A DNA stretch of 64,000 bases from Exilibacterium sp. (GTDB lineage: Bacteria > Pseudomonadota > Gammaproteobacteria > Pseudomonadales > Cellvibrionaceae). Below the pieces are notes generated by a model. The model was not told the DNA's origin, searched no databases, and saw only the letters and a list, made by a program, of their open reading frames with translations. The DNA is taken from NCBI GenBank assembly GCA_028280195.1, contig JANQMH010000063.1:62001-126000 (forward strand), given 5' to 3'. Positions 42,466 through 52,397 of this stretch are shown here, piece after piece. Numbering within the stretch: the first letter of the stretch is position 1; the number at the start of each line of letters is the position of its first letter. The translations under genes and the position numbers were made by a program.

Positions 42466-43613
42466 TCAAGGGTGTGCAGCTGCAATTGTTGATGGGCTCG
42501 GTCAGCGCCGAACCGGTGCCGAAGGCGCTGATCGACGCCGTGCAATCGGTGCAGGTGACGGAAAACGATAGCAATCAGAGCGGCTTCCAGATCAGCTTCA
42601 GCATCGCCAAGGAATCGCTGATTCAGCGCGAGCTGCTGCCGGGCGGTTTTTTCGATGCGCCGCGGCGGGTGATTGTGGTAGTGACCACCAACGGCAACCC
42701 GGAAGTACTGATCGACGGCGTGATCACCCGCCACGAATTGAGCGTTAGCGGCGAGCCCGGCGCCGCCACCCTGACCATTACCGGGCTCGACCTGAGTCAG
42801 TTGATGGACCTGATCGATCTCAGCGGTTTTCCGTGGCCGGCGCTGCCGCCCTCGGCGCGGGTGGCGATTATGGTGGCCAAGTACGCCATGTTCGGCATTG
42901 TGCCGAAAGTGCTGCCGAGTGTACTGCTGGCGGTGCCCAACCCGCTGGAAACCATCCCCTCGCAGCGCGGCACCGATCTGGCTTATATCCGCCGCCTGGC
43001 CTCGCAGGTGGGCTATGTATTTTATATCGAGCCCGGCCCCAGCGCCGGTATTTCCTTCGCCTACTGGGGTCCGCAGATCAAAGCCGGCGCGGTGCAACCG
43101 GCGCTCAGCGTCAATATGGACGGCCACAGCAATATCGACTCGCTCAATCTCGGCTTCGACGGCATCCGCAAAACCCTGTTTACGTTTTTTGTGCGCGAGG
43201 ACACCACCGGCGTCACCATTCCGATTCCGGTGCCGGATATCACCCCGCTGAATCCATCACTGGGTTCGCGCGCGCCGATACCGCTGTCCTATACCAAACT
43301 GGATATGGCCTCGCCCGAGGGCGAGGACGACAGCAGCGCCAAGTTTCAGGCGGTCGCCGCCGCGTCGCGCGGCCTGGCCCGCGCCGCCCAGCGCGCCGAT
43401 GTCATTTCCGGCTCCGGCTCGCTCGATGTATCGCGCTACGGCCGCCTGCTGCGCGCGCGCAGGCTGGTGGCGGTGCGCGGCGCCGGCAGCAATTACGACG
43501 GCGACTACTATGTCAAAAGCGTTTCCAGCACCCTGCGCGCCGGTGAATTCAAGCAGAGCTTTCGCCTGACGCGCAACGCATTTGGTTCTTTGTCTTCGGA
43601 GGTTCCGGTATGA
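42462..43613 (+). CDS. Spike hub protein, phage late control D / VgrG N-part
   Basis: The product has 383 residues. Landmarks are MIKGVQLQLLMGS, FQISFSIAKESLIQRELLPGGFFDAPRRVIVVVTTNG, LTITGLDLSQLMDLIDLSG, and RGTDLAYIRRLASQVGYVFYIEPGP, typical of gpD/T4 gp27-like hub proteins. The C-terminal half ends with YDGDYYVKSVSSTLRAGEFKQSF, also typical. A trimer forms the hub on which the spike (43610 gene) sits. In Afp/PVC the hub and spike form one polypeptide (Afp8/Pvc8); here they are two genes with a 4-bp overlap, as in some phages. Confidence 0.9.
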   Translation: MIKGVQLQLLMGSVSAEPVPKALIDAVQSVQVTENDSNQSGFQISFSIAKESLIQRELLPGGFFDAPRRVIVVVTTNGNPEVLIDGVITRHELSVSGEPGAATLTITGLDLSQLMDLIDLSGFPWPALPPSARVAIMVAKYAMFGIVPKVLPSVLLAVPNPLETIPSQRGTDLAYIRRLASQVGYVFYIEPGPSAGISFAYWGPQIKAGAVQPALSVNMDGHSNIDSLNLGFDGIRKTLFTFFVREDTTGVTIPIPVPDITPLNPSLGSRAPIPLSYTKLDMASPEGEDDSSAKFQAVAAASRGLARAAQRADVISGSGSLDVSRYGRLLRARRLVAVRGAGSNYDGDYYVKSVSSTLRAGEFKQSFRLTRNAFGSLSSEVPV

Positions 43614-44125
43614 GTGAAGGCGACACCCGCCGCTACTACGGCAAGTATCGCGGCACTGTGCTCAATAATGTCGACCCGATGCAGGAGGGGCGGCTGATGG
43701 TGCAGGTGCCGGATGTCTCCGGCCTGACGCCGAGCAGTTGGGCCAAACCCTGCCTGCCGTTTACCGGCAAGCAGATGGGCATGTGGGCGATTCCGCAAAT
43801 CGGCGCCGGCGTCTGGGTGGAGTTCGAACAGGGCGATGCCGACTACCCGATCTGGACCGGCAGCTGGTTCGGTTCCGCCGCCGAGGTGCCGGCACTGGCG
43901 CTGGCGGCGCTGCCGGCTGCACCGAACTTTGTGATCCAGAGCCCGGCGCAAAACACCTTTATGATCAGCGACGCACCGGGCCAGGGGATCTTGTTGAAAA
44001 CCGTCAGCGGCGCTTTTATCAGTATCAGCGAACTGGGCATCACCCTGTCCAACGGCCAGGGCGCCACCATCACCATGACGGGCCCGACGGTGACGGTTAA
44101 CCAGGGCGCGCTGACGGTTACCTGA
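43610..44125 (+). CDS. Spike protein, gp5/gpV-like OB-fold plus beta-helix
   Basis: The 171-residue product has an N-terminal OB domain: RGTVLNNVDPMQEGRLMVQVPDVSG, SWAKPCLPFTGKQMGMWAIPQIGAGVWVEFEQGDADYPIWTG. This is the classic gp5/VgrG/gpV signature. The C-terminal third (NFVIQSPAQNTF, GILLKTVSGAFISISELGITLSNGQGATITMTGPTVTVNQGALTVT) is a short triangular beta-helix. The trimer forms the membrane-piercing needle base capped by the PAAR-like tip encoded next. Confidence 0.92.
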   Translation: MSEGDTRRYYGKYRGTVLNNVDPMQEGRLMVQVPDVSGLTPSSWAKPCLPFTGKQMGMWAIPQIGAGVWVEFEQGDADYPIWTGSWFGSAAEVPALALAALPAAPNFVIQSPAQNTFMISDAPGQGILLKTVSGAFISISELGITLSNGQGATITMTGPTVTVNQGALTVT

Positions 44126-44140
44126 AGGGAGGAAGGACTG

Positions 44141-44485
44141 ATGCCAGGACCGCTTTACCATGTCGGCGCCACCGGTATGTGCCCGCACGGCGCATCGATG
44201 ACCACCATCTCATCCAATACGCGGGTGATGGTCAGCGGCCAGCCAGTGGCAACTTTCACCGATACCTCGACTATCGCCGGCTGCCCGTTTCAGGTCCCGG
44301 TCGGCGCCGGCACCAAACCGCAGCCCTGCGTCACCGTGCAGTGGCTGACCGCGGCCACCCGGGTAATGGTCAACGGCCAGCCGGCGCTGCTGCAGACCAG
44401 CTCGGGACTGTGCAAAAGCGCAGAGCAAATTCCACAGGGGCCGCCCACCATTAGCGTCAACCAAAGCAGGGTAATTGCCCAATGA
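44141..44485 (+). CDS. PAAR-like spike tip protein
   Basis: The product has 114 residues. Cys and His residues in GMCPHGASMTTISSNTRVMVSGQPVATFTDTSTIAGCPFQV and a later PCVTVQWLTAATRVMVNGQPALLQTSSGLCKS match the PAAR-like tip family found as Pvc10/Afp10-type proteins in eCIS. It contains the duplicated phrase VM(V)(S/N)GQPA. A single molecule would close the beta-helix spike and may hold a metal ion. AGGGAGGA lies just upstream of the start. Confidence 0.88.
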   Translation: MPGPLYHVGATGMCPHGASMTTISSNTRVMVSGQPVATFTDTSTIAGCPFQVPVGAGTKPQPCVTVQWLTAATRVMVNGQPALLQTSSGLCKSAEQIPQGPPTISVNQSRVIAQ

Positions 44486-44838
44486 ATACCGCCTATCCCT
44501 ATCACCTGGACCGCCGCGGCCGCACCGCCGCGGCCAGCGACGACCAGCACCTGCGCAATTTGATCGAGCAGGTGCTGTTTACCGCGGCCGGCGAGCGTGT
44601 GATGCGCCCGGATTTCGGCAGCGGTATCAATGCACTGGTGTTCGCGCCGGCCGGCGACACCCTGGCGGCGGCTGTGCAGTCGCAGGTACAGGGGGCGCTG
44701 GAGCAGTGGCTCGGCGACCGCATCCGCATCGCCGCGGTGGAGGCCGAGAGCGATAACGGCAGCCTGCGCGTGGAAGTGCGCTACTCGGCGCTGAACAGCG
44801 ACGTACTGCGCCAGGTCACTTTGAGCAGAACCCTGTGA
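44482..44838 (+). CDS. Baseplate wedge protein, GPW/gp25 family (Pvc9-type)
   Basis: This 118-residue protein has the gp25 pattern: DQHLRNLIEQVLFTAAGERVMRPDFGSGINALVFAPAG, then SQVQGALEQWLGDRIRIAAVEAES and LRVEVRYSAL. The EPR-like loop (here MRPDFGSG) contacts the first sheath ring and starts sheath polymerisation. It overlaps the PAAR-like gene by four bases. Length and sequence agree with T4 gp25 and Pvc9 homologues. Confidence 0.93.
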   Translation: MNTAYPYHLDRRGRTAAASDDQHLRNLIEQVLFTAAGERVMRPDFGSGINALVFAPAGDTLAAAVQSQVQGALEQWLGDRIRIAAVEAESDNGSLRVEVRYSALNSDVLRQVTLSRTL

Positions 44839-44860
44839 CGAGAGGATTTGTGAGAACATC

Positions 44861-47314
44861 ATGTCGAATCCAACAACATTAAGCCCATCAAACCGGCAAC
44901 AGCCGCTGCAACACAGGGATATCCGCATCGACGCCGTGCGCGCCGCCAGCAGCGTCAACGGCATCGACTTTATCGAAGTGGTCTCGGTCGATCAGCGCCG
45001 GCTGCGGGTGGTGTTTATTCACCCGCTGCCGGGCCAGCCCGGCGCTGTGCCCACCCTGGCCGCCGCCCTGCAGCCGGGCAATATCCATATCAGCGGCGGA
45101 GTGCGCATCGACAATATACAGGTCAGCGCTGTCACCGTCGCCGCTAACGAACTCACTGTCGATCTCGATCGCGCCGGCGATTTTTCCACCTATACCCTGC
45201 ATGTAGTGGATTCGCCGTTTGCTATCGCACAGCCGCCGCTGGGCTTTGACCCGCTGTTGTCATCGCTGCCGTTTCGCTTCAAGGTCAACTGCCCGAACGA
45301 GCTCGACTGTATCGCCCCCGAGACAGCGGCACAGACCCCGGCAACGGCACCGCCGATCGACTATTTGAGCAAGGACTACCGCAGTTTTCGCCGGCAGATA
45401 CTCGAGCGCCTCAGTGTCATCATGCCGGACTACCGCGAGCGCAACGCTGCGGATATGCAGATGATGCTGGTGGAGATGCTGGCCTATGCCGGCGACCAGC
45501 TGAGTTACTACCAGGATGCGGTGGCCACCGAAGCCTATCTGGGCACCGCGCGCCAGCGCCGCTCGCTGCGCCGCCACGCGCGCCTGCTGGACTATGCACT
45601 GCACCAGGGCTGCAATGCGCGCGCCTGGACCCATATCGCGGTAAACGCCGCCAGCGGTGCCGACGGCGCGCTGCTGCCGGCGCAGACGCCGCTGCTGAGC
45701 GGCTGGGCCGGACAGCCGCCGGCCATTGCCGCCGAGGCGGTGCCGGACACCACCCCCGAACAGGTGGTGTGGTTCGAAACCCTGCACGCCCAGCGCCTCT
45801 ACGCCGCGCACAACCGCATCGACTTTTATACCTGGGGCGGCGCACTGACCTGTCTGAAACGCGGCAGTGTCTGTGCGGATTTGCACAACGATCCGCCGTT
45901 GCAGCTGGCCGTTGGTGACGCTCTGGTACTGGAGCAGATTCAGGGCCTGGGCAGCGCCGATACACCACCCGATCCGGTGCAGCGCTGGGTAGTGCGGCTG
46001 ACCCACATTACAGCGCAACAGGACCCGCTCAGCGGCGCGGCCATTTTGCGCGTGGTTTGGCACAGTGGCGATGCCCTGCCCTTCGATCTCTGTCTGCAGG
46101 CGCAGGTCGATGTCGCCGGCACACCGCAATTGCGCACCATCAGTGTCGCGCGCGGCAATATGGTGCTGGCCGATCAGGGCCGCCGGCTTCAGGGCGACGC
46201 TGCGCGGCCCGGCCTCGAGCCGCCGGCGCCGACGGCGCGCGGCAACTACCGCCCGCGCCTCGACAGCGGCGAGCTGAGTTTTGCCGAGCCCTATCGGCAC
46301 CGCGACGCCAGTCTGCTGCCGGCCCATGCTCTGCTGACCCAGGACCCGCGCCGCGCACTGGCGCTGGTGTCGCTCAACGACGGCGACAATACCTGGACGG
46401 TGCAGTGGGACCTGTTGGCCAGCGACCGCTTTGCCACCGACTTTATCGTCGAGATGGAAAACGACAGCCGCGCTTATCTGCGCTTTGGCGACGGCAAGCT
46501 GGGCAAACGGCCCGGCGACGGCGACCGCTTCACTGCCAGCTATCGGGTCGGCAACGGGCCGGCGGGCAATGTCGGCGCCGATGCCCTGCAGCATGTGGTC
46601 ACCGGCCTGGACGGCATCGGCGCGGTGCGCAATCCGCTGGCGGCGGCCGGCGGCCGCGCCGCCGAAAGCGCCGAGGAAGTGCGCCGCTATGCACCGCAGG
46701 CTTTCCGCGTGCAGCAGCGCGCCGTCACCACTGACGATTGGGTGCGGACCGCACAGTTATATCCGCAAGTGCAGAAAGCGCGTGCGCAATTCCGCTGGAC
46801 CGGCAGCTGGTATACGGTTTTTATCACCGTAGACCGCCTGGGCGGGCTGCCGGTATTGGACGATGCCGATTTTCTGTCGGGGCTGCTGGGCCATCTCAAC
46901 CGCTATCGCATCGCCGGCTACGATCTGGAAATTCGCGAGCCGGTGTTTGTGCCGCTGGATATCCGCCTGTTGATCTGCCTGCAGCCGGGCTACTACGCCG
47001 CCGATATCAAGGCGCAACTGCTGCAGCGTTTCAGTTCGCTGATCAACCCCGACGACAGCCGCGGTTTTTTTCATCCCGATAATTTCAGCTTTGGCCAGGC
47101 ACTCTACACCAGCCAGCTGTTTGCCGCCGCCATGGCCATCGACGGCGTGCGCACGGTGCAGCTGCGGCGCCTGCAGCGCTGGGGCAAAGTTGCAGCGGGC
47201 GAGCGCGAGGCGGGCCTGGTACAACCTGCCGATACTGAAATACTGCGCTGCGATTCCAACCCCAGCCTGCCGGAAAACGGCGCCATCAGTTTTGACATGG
47301 GCGGTGAATCATGA
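44861..47314 (+). CDS. Large baseplate assembly protein (gp6/J-like, Pvc11-type)
   Basis: The product has 817 residues. The segment DYLSKDYRSFRRQILERLSVIMPDYRERNAADMQMMLVEMLAYAGDQLSYYQDAVATEAYL is a hallmark of the putative baseplate assembly proteins of tail-like particles, as is FGDGKLGKRPGDGDRFTASYRVGNGPAGNVGADALQHV. The C-terminal RRYAPQAFRVQQRAVTTDDWVRTAQLYPQVQKARAQFRWTGSWYTVFITV is the J-like wedge domain. Such proteins form the wedge ring around the hub. This is the first of two related large baseplate genes in tandem. GAGAGGA lies upstream of the ATG. Confidence 0.92.
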   Translation: MSNPTTLSPSNRQQPLQHRDIRIDAVRAASSVNGIDFIEVVSVDQRRLRVVFIHPLPGQPGAVPTLAAALQPGNIHISGGVRIDNIQVSAVTVAANELTVDLDRAGDFSTYTLHVVDSPFAIAQPPLGFDPLLSSLPFRFKVNCPNELDCIAPETAAQTPATAPPIDYLSKDYRSFRRQILERLSVIMPDYRERNAADMQMMLVEMLAYAGDQLSYYQDAVATEAYLGTARQRRSLRRHARLLDYALHQGCNARAWTHIAVNAASGADGALLPAQTPLLSGWAGQPPAIAAEAVPDTTPEQVVWFETLHAQRLYAAHNRIDFYTWGGALTCLKRGSVCADLHNDPPLQLAVGDALVLEQIQGLGSADTPPDPVQRWVVRLTHITAQQDPLSGAAILRVVWHSGDALPFDLCLQAQVDVAGTPQLRTISVARGNMVLADQGRRLQGDAARPGLEPPAPTARGNYRPRLDSGELSFAEPYRHRDASLLPAHALLTQDPRRALALVSLNDGDNTWTVQWDLLASDRFATDFIVEMENDSRAYLRFGDGKLGKRPGDGDRFTASYRVGNGPAGNVGADALQHVVTGLDGIGAVRNPLAAAGGRAAESAEEVRRYAPQAFRVQQRAVTTDDWVRTAQLYPQVQKARAQFRWTGSWYTVFITVDRLGGLPVLDDADFLSGLLGHLNRYRIAGYDLEIREPVFVPLDIRLLICLQPGYYAADIKAQLLQRFSSLINPDDSRGFFHPDNFSFGQALYTSQLFAAAMAIDGVRTVQLRRLQRWGKVAAGEREAGLVQPADTEILRCDSNPSLPENGAISFDMGGES

Positions 47315-50097
47315 CTCTGTTTGAAACTCAGGACAACTGTTGCGAAGCCGACACCGCGGCGCCCACCGGACCCGATAACCGTCCGGGCCTGGCGCAGATA
47401 CGCTACCGCATCGGCACTCACTCACAGTTCAAGGACCGCATGCTGCGCGCCTTGAGCGCATCGGCGGCGCTGTCGGGGCTGAGCACGCGCGACGCCGACG
47501 ATGCCAGTATTGCCCTGATCGACAGCTGGGCCACGGTACTGGATGTGCTCACCTTCTACCAGGAGCGCATTGCCAACGAGGGTTTTCTGCTGCCGGCCGG
47601 CGAGCGCCGCTCGGTGCTGGAGCTGGCGCGCGCCATCGGCTACGAACTCAATCCCGGCGTCGCCGCTGAAACCCACCTGGCCTTTAGCGTGGAGCAGGTG
47701 CCCGGCGCCGACGCGCAGATTGAGTTGGGTCCCGGCCTGAAAGTGCAGAGTATTCCCGGGCAGGACGAAACGCCACAGATCTTCGAAACGGTGGAAGCAC
47801 TGAGCGCACTGCCCGAGTTCAACCAGCTGCGGCCGCGTCTGGGCCGACCGCATTCCTTTGCTCGCAGCAGCACCCGCGTCTACCTGCAGGGTGTCGACAG
47901 CGGCCTGCAGCCGGGCGACCTGATTCTGCTGGCCGGCCGCAGCCGCGAGAGCAATCCGCTCAGCGAGCGCTGGGATGTGCGCACACTGACTGAAGTCAGC
48001 ATCGATAGCGCGGCCAATCATACGCTGCTGCGCTGGGCCGAGGACCTGGGGCACACCGATCCCTGGGTGGACCCGGCCGAGGCGCCGCGGCTGTACGCCT
48101 TTCGCCAGCGCGCCTCGCTGTTCGGCTACAACGCACCCGACTGGCGGCTGATGCCGGAAAATATCAAACAAATATTCGACCCGGACGGGCGGCAGATCAA
48201 ACACTGGCCGGATTTTGAAATTCAGACCGTAGCCGAACGCCGTATCGACCTGGACAGCGTCTACGATAGCGTCGTGAACGGCAGCTGGGTGCTGCTGGAC
48301 AAGCCCGGCTACCGGGAGTTATATCGCGCGGTGGAAGTGTTTACCGATTCGCGCACCGACTTCAGTCTTACCACTAAGACCACCAGTCTGGTGCTCGACG
48401 CCAACCGCCACCTGTCCTGGTTCCCGCTGCGCGATACCTCGGTATTTACCGCCACTGAGGCCCTGCCGCTGGCCGACAACCCCATCGCCCTGCCGGTGTT
48501 CGGCGATCGCATCGAACTCGACAGTGCCTTTGACCAGCTGCAGCCCGGACGCAGACTGATTTTTCAGGGCCTGCCGCTGACCCAAGTGACGGTGGCCGAG
48601 CGCGTGCGCAGCCACCGCAGCGCCGATCGGGTGCACAGCGTCGAGCTGCCGCCACTGTTGCTGCTGCCGGACAACGGCGGCGCGCCGCTAGAACTTGTCT
48701 CGGGCGAGGTGTTAACGCTGCTGGCGCCGCCGGAGCCGACAGCGGCGGCACAGCTGTGCTGGTCTCTGCTGACCGACAGCGGTGTCAGCGGCAAGGTGAT
48801 CGCCACCGAGGAAGACCTGATCTTCCTCGAGGACGAGGCGGCGGCAGAACCCGCTTTCGCGCCGCCCGACACCGGCGCCGAGGTCGCCGAGGTCGCCACG
48901 CTGCGCGCCATTGAGGGCGACGAGCATTATACGGTGCTGGTGCTGGAGGCGCCGCTGCGGCATATCTACCGGCGCCGCAGCCTGCGTATCAACGCCAATG
49001 TGGTGGCGGCCACCCACGGCGAGACCGGCGCCGAGATTCTCGCCCAGCTGACCGGCAGCGCAGCCGGCGAGGCCATCGGCAGCGGCAACAACGCCAGTGC
49101 CATGCAGCAGTTCACCCTGGCGCAGACACCGCTGACCTATACCCCGGCGGCCAGCGCCAGCGGTGGTGAGAGTTCGCTGCAGATTCGCGTCGACGGTATC
49201 GCCTGGACCGAGGTGCCTTCGCTCTATGGCCAGCCCGGTGACGCGCGCGTCTATACCACGCGGCAAAATCACAAACAGCAAACGCGGGTAATATTCGGTG
49301 ACGGCAACTTCGGCGCGCGGCTGCCCACCGGCCGCGACAATATCAGCGCCAGCTACCGCATCGGTACCGGTATGCCGGGCTTAGTGCGCCGCGAACAGCT
49401 GCAGTTGCTGATGACGCGGCCGCTGGGCGTTAAAAGCGTTACCAATCCGCTGGCCGCAAGCGGTGCCCAGGACCCGGAAGATCTCCACGCCGCGCGCGCC
49501 AATGCGCCGCTGACGGTGCTGACGCTGGAGCGCATTGTATCGGCGCAGGACTTCGAAGACTTCGCCCGCGCTTTCGCCGGCATCGGCAAAGCGCAGGCGA
49601 CGGTGCTGTGGAACGGTGAACGCCAGATTGTGCACCTGACCGTCGGCGGCGCCGATGCGCAGCCGATCGCTGCCGATGCAGCACTGCTGTCCAACCTGCG
49701 CGCTGCCATCGACGCCGCGCGTCATCCCGATCAGCAGATTAGTATCGACTCTTACAGCGAAACCCTGTTCGGCCTGTCAATGGATCTGGTGGTCAACACT
49801 GCCTATCAGGCCGACCTGGTGGTAGCGGCGGTGCGTGACAAACTGCTCGATCAGTACCGTTTCGCCAATCGCGCTTTTGCGCAGAGCGTCAGCGCCGCGG
49901 AAGTCACCGCGCTGGCGCAGGCGGTGGAGGGTATCGAGGCGGTGGTGCTGACCTCCCTCGACGGCAGTGATCCGCTGCAGCACCCCACGCTGCCCGCGCC
50001 GCCGGCGCACTGGGATAATACCGCCGCCAATATCGTGCCGGCCGCCCTGCTGTTGATCGATGCCGACGCTATCACCCTGGAGACACGCGCACCATGA
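47311..50097 (+). CDS. Large baseplate assembly protein (gp6/J-like, second copy)
   Basis: The product has 928 residues. Early landmarks are LAQIRYRIGTHSQFKDRMLRAL, LIDSWATVLDVLTFYQERIANEGFL and RSVLELARAIGYELNPGVAAETHLAF, typical of the second baseplate-assembly subfamily. Later it shares TRVIFGDGNFGARLPTGRDNISASYRIGTGMPG with the wedge family, and ends in a J-like domain (LTLERIVSAQDFEDFARAFAGIGKAQATVLWNG). Two such proteins normally form the wedge heterodimer, equivalent to Pvc11 and Pvc12 partners. It overlaps the previous gene by four bases. Confidence 0.92.
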   Translation: MTLFETQDNCCEADTAAPTGPDNRPGLAQIRYRIGTHSQFKDRMLRALSASAALSGLSTRDADDASIALIDSWATVLDVLTFYQERIANEGFLLPAGERRSVLELARAIGYELNPGVAAETHLAFSVEQVPGADAQIELGPGLKVQSIPGQDETPQIFETVEALSALPEFNQLRPRLGRPHSFARSSTRVYLQGVDSGLQPGDLILLAGRSRESNPLSERWDVRTLTEVSIDSAANHTLLRWAEDLGHTDPWVDPAEAPRLYAFRQRASLFGYNAPDWRLMPENIKQIFDPDGRQIKHWPDFEIQTVAERRIDLDSVYDSVVNGSWVLLDKPGYRELYRAVEVFTDSRTDFSLTTKTTSLVLDANRHLSWFPLRDTSVFTATEALPLADNPIALPVFGDRIELDSAFDQLQPGRRLIFQGLPLTQVTVAERVRSHRSADRVHSVELPPLLLLPDNGGAPLELVSGEVLTLLAPPEPTAAAQLCWSLLTDSGVSGKVIATEEDLIFLEDEAAAEPAFAPPDTGAEVAEVATLRAIEGDEHYTVLVLEAPLRHIYRRRSLRINANVVAATHGETGAEILAQLTGSAAGEAIGSGNNASAMQQFTLAQTPLTYTPAASASGGESSLQIRVDGIAWTEVPSLYGQPGDARVYTTRQNHKQQTRVIFGDGNFGARLPTGRDNISASYRIGTGMPGLVRREQLQLLMTRPLGVKSVTNPLAASGAQDPEDLHAARANAPLTVLTLERIVSAQDFEDFARAFAGIGKAQATVLWNGERQIVHLTVGGADAQPIAADAALLSNLRAAIDAARHPDQQISIDSYSETLFGLSMDLVVNTAYQADLVVAAVRDKLLDQYRFANRAFAQSVSAAEVTALAQAVEGIEAVVLTSLDGSDPLQHPTLPAPPAHWDNTAANIVPAALLLIDADAITLETRAP

Positions 50098-52319
50098 GCC
50101 TCGATACCAAAGAACGCTATAGCAAAGAATTTTACACCGAAGAGCTTTACGGCCTGCTGCCGGCGATCTACCGCCAGCGCGACGCCGCGCGCGGCGAGCC
50201 GCTAAAAGCGCTGATCACGGTGCTGGCCGAACAGGGCGGCGCCGTCGAAGATAATATCCGCGAACTCTACGACGACTGGTTTATCGAGACCTGCGCCGAG
50301 TGGACAGTGCCCTATATCGGCGATCTGCTGGGTGTGCGCGGCCTGCGCGAGATCGATGCCGATACACCGTTTACCCGCCGCGCGCTGGTGGCCAATACCC
50401 TGCGCTACCGGCGCCGCAAAGGCACCGCGGCGGTACTGGAGCAGCTGGCCTTTGACGCCAGCGGCTGGCGCGCCGGCGCGGTGGAATTTTTCCAGCAGCT
50501 GCAGGCCACCCAGTACCTCAACCATATTCGCGGTCGCGCCCTGCGCACGCCGGACCTGCGCCATAGCGACGCGCTGGAGTTGATCGGCAGCGCCTTTGAC
50601 GGCGCCGCCCGCAGTGTCGATATGCGCCGTATTGCCAGCGGCCGCGGGCGCTACAATATTGCCAATGTCGGTTTGTTTCTGTGGCGCCTGCAGAGCTTGC
50701 GGCTGTTGCGCGCGCAGCTGCACCAGGCCGGCGATCCGCAGCGCTTCCATATACACCCGCTCGCTATCGATGCGGCCTTGTTCAACTCGCCGCAGACGGA
50801 ATCGGACCTGCAGGAAAACACCGGCGAACACCATGTGCCGGTGGCAGTGCGCCGGCGCCCGCTCTATCGAGAACTGGAACAGCGGCGCCGGGCGCTGGTG
50901 CAGGGAACAGAACCGCAGTACCTTTATTTTGACAACCGCGCCGACGCGCGCGCCGCGCAGGTGTTCGAATTGTACCTGGACGGTGAGGCGGTGCCGCCGG
51001 AGCGCCTGATGGTGTGCGAATTGTCGACCTGGCGTACGCCCGCAGACAGCCGCAATTACGAGCGCCGCAATGCCGACGGCACCACCACCGCTGTGGCGAT
51101 GCCGATCAGCGCAGCGGTGGACCCGGTGCTCGGCCGCGTCACGCTGGCGCCGGCGCAGGCCGGCAGACAGCCGCGCCTGACCTATTCCTACGGCTTTCCC
51201 GGCGATCTCGGCGGCGGCCCCTATGATCGCCAGGCGAGCATCGACGCAGCATTTGCTGCGGCCGACTGGCAGATCGGTGTCAGCGGCGAATTGCCGGCGC
51301 TCGGCGCTGAAGTGGTCAACACGCTCGGCGAGGCGGTCAGCGCCTGGAACAGCCAGCCCGACGGCACGGTCGGTATTATTGCGGTGATGGACAGCAGCAA
51401 CTATGAGGAAACCCTCAGCGGCGCGGCGCGCATCCGCATCGGCGCGGGCAGCCGGCTGTTGATTGTCGCCGGCGACTGGCCGCAACGCCCGGCCGCCGAT
51501 GCGCCGCCCGGCACCCTGATCCGCCGCCGCGGCGAAGTCGATGCCGATAACCGCCGCCCCTGGCTGCGCGGCGATATCGAGGTGGAGGGCAGCGCCGCGC
51601 CCGGCAGCCCCACACCGGGCGGCCTGCTGCTCAACGGCCTGAGTATCGAGGGAGATTTATCGGTGCGCGAGGGCCACCTGGGCGAATTGTCTCTGTTGCA
51701 CAGCACCGCAGTGCCGCAGCTGTCGCAACTGCGCGTCGACGCCGGCAACAACCGCCTGCGTATCGACTTGCAGCGCAGTATCTGCGGGCAGATCAGTATC
51801 GCAGCGGATATCGATGCCCTGCATATTACCGACAGCATTGTGCAGGCCGCCGTCGCGGTCGACGCCGCCCGCACACCGGTCACTATCTGCAGCAGTACAC
51901 TACTGGGCGACATCGACGTACTGCAGTTAAACGCCAGCGACACAGTATTTACCGAGCCCGTCAATGTCGCCCGCCGCCAGCAGGGCTGCGTGCGCTACAG
52001 TGTGCTGCCGTCCGCTTCGCTGACCCCGCGGCGCTTTCGCTGCCAGCCCGATCTGGCCCTGGCCGAGGCCACTGTGGCCGACAGTGCTCAGGTGCGCGCG
52101 CGCCTGCGGCCGACGTTTACCTCGACCCGCTACGGCAATGCCGCTTACGCCCAGCTCGCCGACGGCTGTACCGCGGAAATAAAAACCGGCGCCGAGGACG
52201 GCGCGGAGATGGGTGTCTATCACTTTTTGCAACAGCCCCAGCGCCTGGACAATCTGCGCGCCGCCATCGACGGCTATCTGCGCTTTGGCCTGGAGGCCGG
52301 GGTGTCGTTTGAAAACTGA
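50094..52319 (+). CDS. Tail protein I-like baseplate protein
   Basis: The product has 741 residues. The N-terminus ELYGLLPAIYRQRDAARGEPLKALITVLAEQGGAVEDNIRELYDDWFIETCAEWTVPYIGDLLGVR is characteristic of tail protein I/gpI family members in eCIS clusters. The remaining 600 residues are beta-rich, and the C-terminal part (LLLNGLSIEGDLSVREGHLGELSLLHSTAVPQL) looks like a short beta-helix. The protein would be on the baseplate periphery and may hold fibres. It is coupled to the upstream gene (ATGA overlap). Confidence 0.88.
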   Translation: MSLDTKERYSKEFYTEELYGLLPAIYRQRDAARGEPLKALITVLAEQGGAVEDNIRELYDDWFIETCAEWTVPYIGDLLGVRGLREIDADTPFTRRALVANTLRYRRRKGTAAVLEQLAFDASGWRAGAVEFFQQLQATQYLNHIRGRALRTPDLRHSDALELIGSAFDGAARSVDMRRIASGRGRYNIANVGLFLWRLQSLRLLRAQLHQAGDPQRFHIHPLAIDAALFNSPQTESDLQENTGEHHVPVAVRRRPLYRELEQRRRALVQGTEPQYLYFDNRADARAAQVFELYLDGEAVPPERLMVCELSTWRTPADSRNYERRNADGTTTAVAMPISAAVDPVLGRVTLAPAQAGRQPRLTYSYGFPGDLGGGPYDRQASIDAAFAAADWQIGVSGELPALGAEVVNTLGEAVSAWNSQPDGTVGIIAVMDSSNYEETLSGAARIRIGAGSRLLIVAGDWPQRPAADAPPGTLIRRRGEVDADNRRPWLRGDIEVEGSAAPGSPTPGGLLLNGLSIEGDLSVREGHLGELSLLHSTAVPQLSQLRVDAGNNRLRIDLQRSICGQISIAADIDALHITDSIVQAAVAVDAARTPVTICSSTLLGDIDVLQLNASDTVFTEPVNVARRQQGCVRYSVLPSASLTPRRFRCQPDLALAEATVADSAQVRARLRPTFTSTRYGNAAYAQLADGCTAEIKTGAEDGAEMGVYHFLQQPQRLDNLRAAIDGYLRFGLEAGVSFEN

Positions 52320-52323
52320 CAAC

Positions 52324-52369
52324 TACTAAAAGAGACGATCTGTAAATACTAACAAGGACGATCTGTAAA
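52324..52369. repeat. 23-bp direct repeat between tail genes
   Basis: Two adjacent 23-bp copies (52324-52346 and 52347-52369) share TACTAA at the start and GACGATCTGTAAA at the end. They fill most of the 78-base gap before the DUF6519 gene. This is one of only a few gaps over 20 bases in the injection-system operon. It could hold an internal promoter or a translation-tuning element; neither is shown. Confidence 0.75.
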
Positions 52370-52397
52370 GGATGCAATACTTTTCGGAGAAATCATC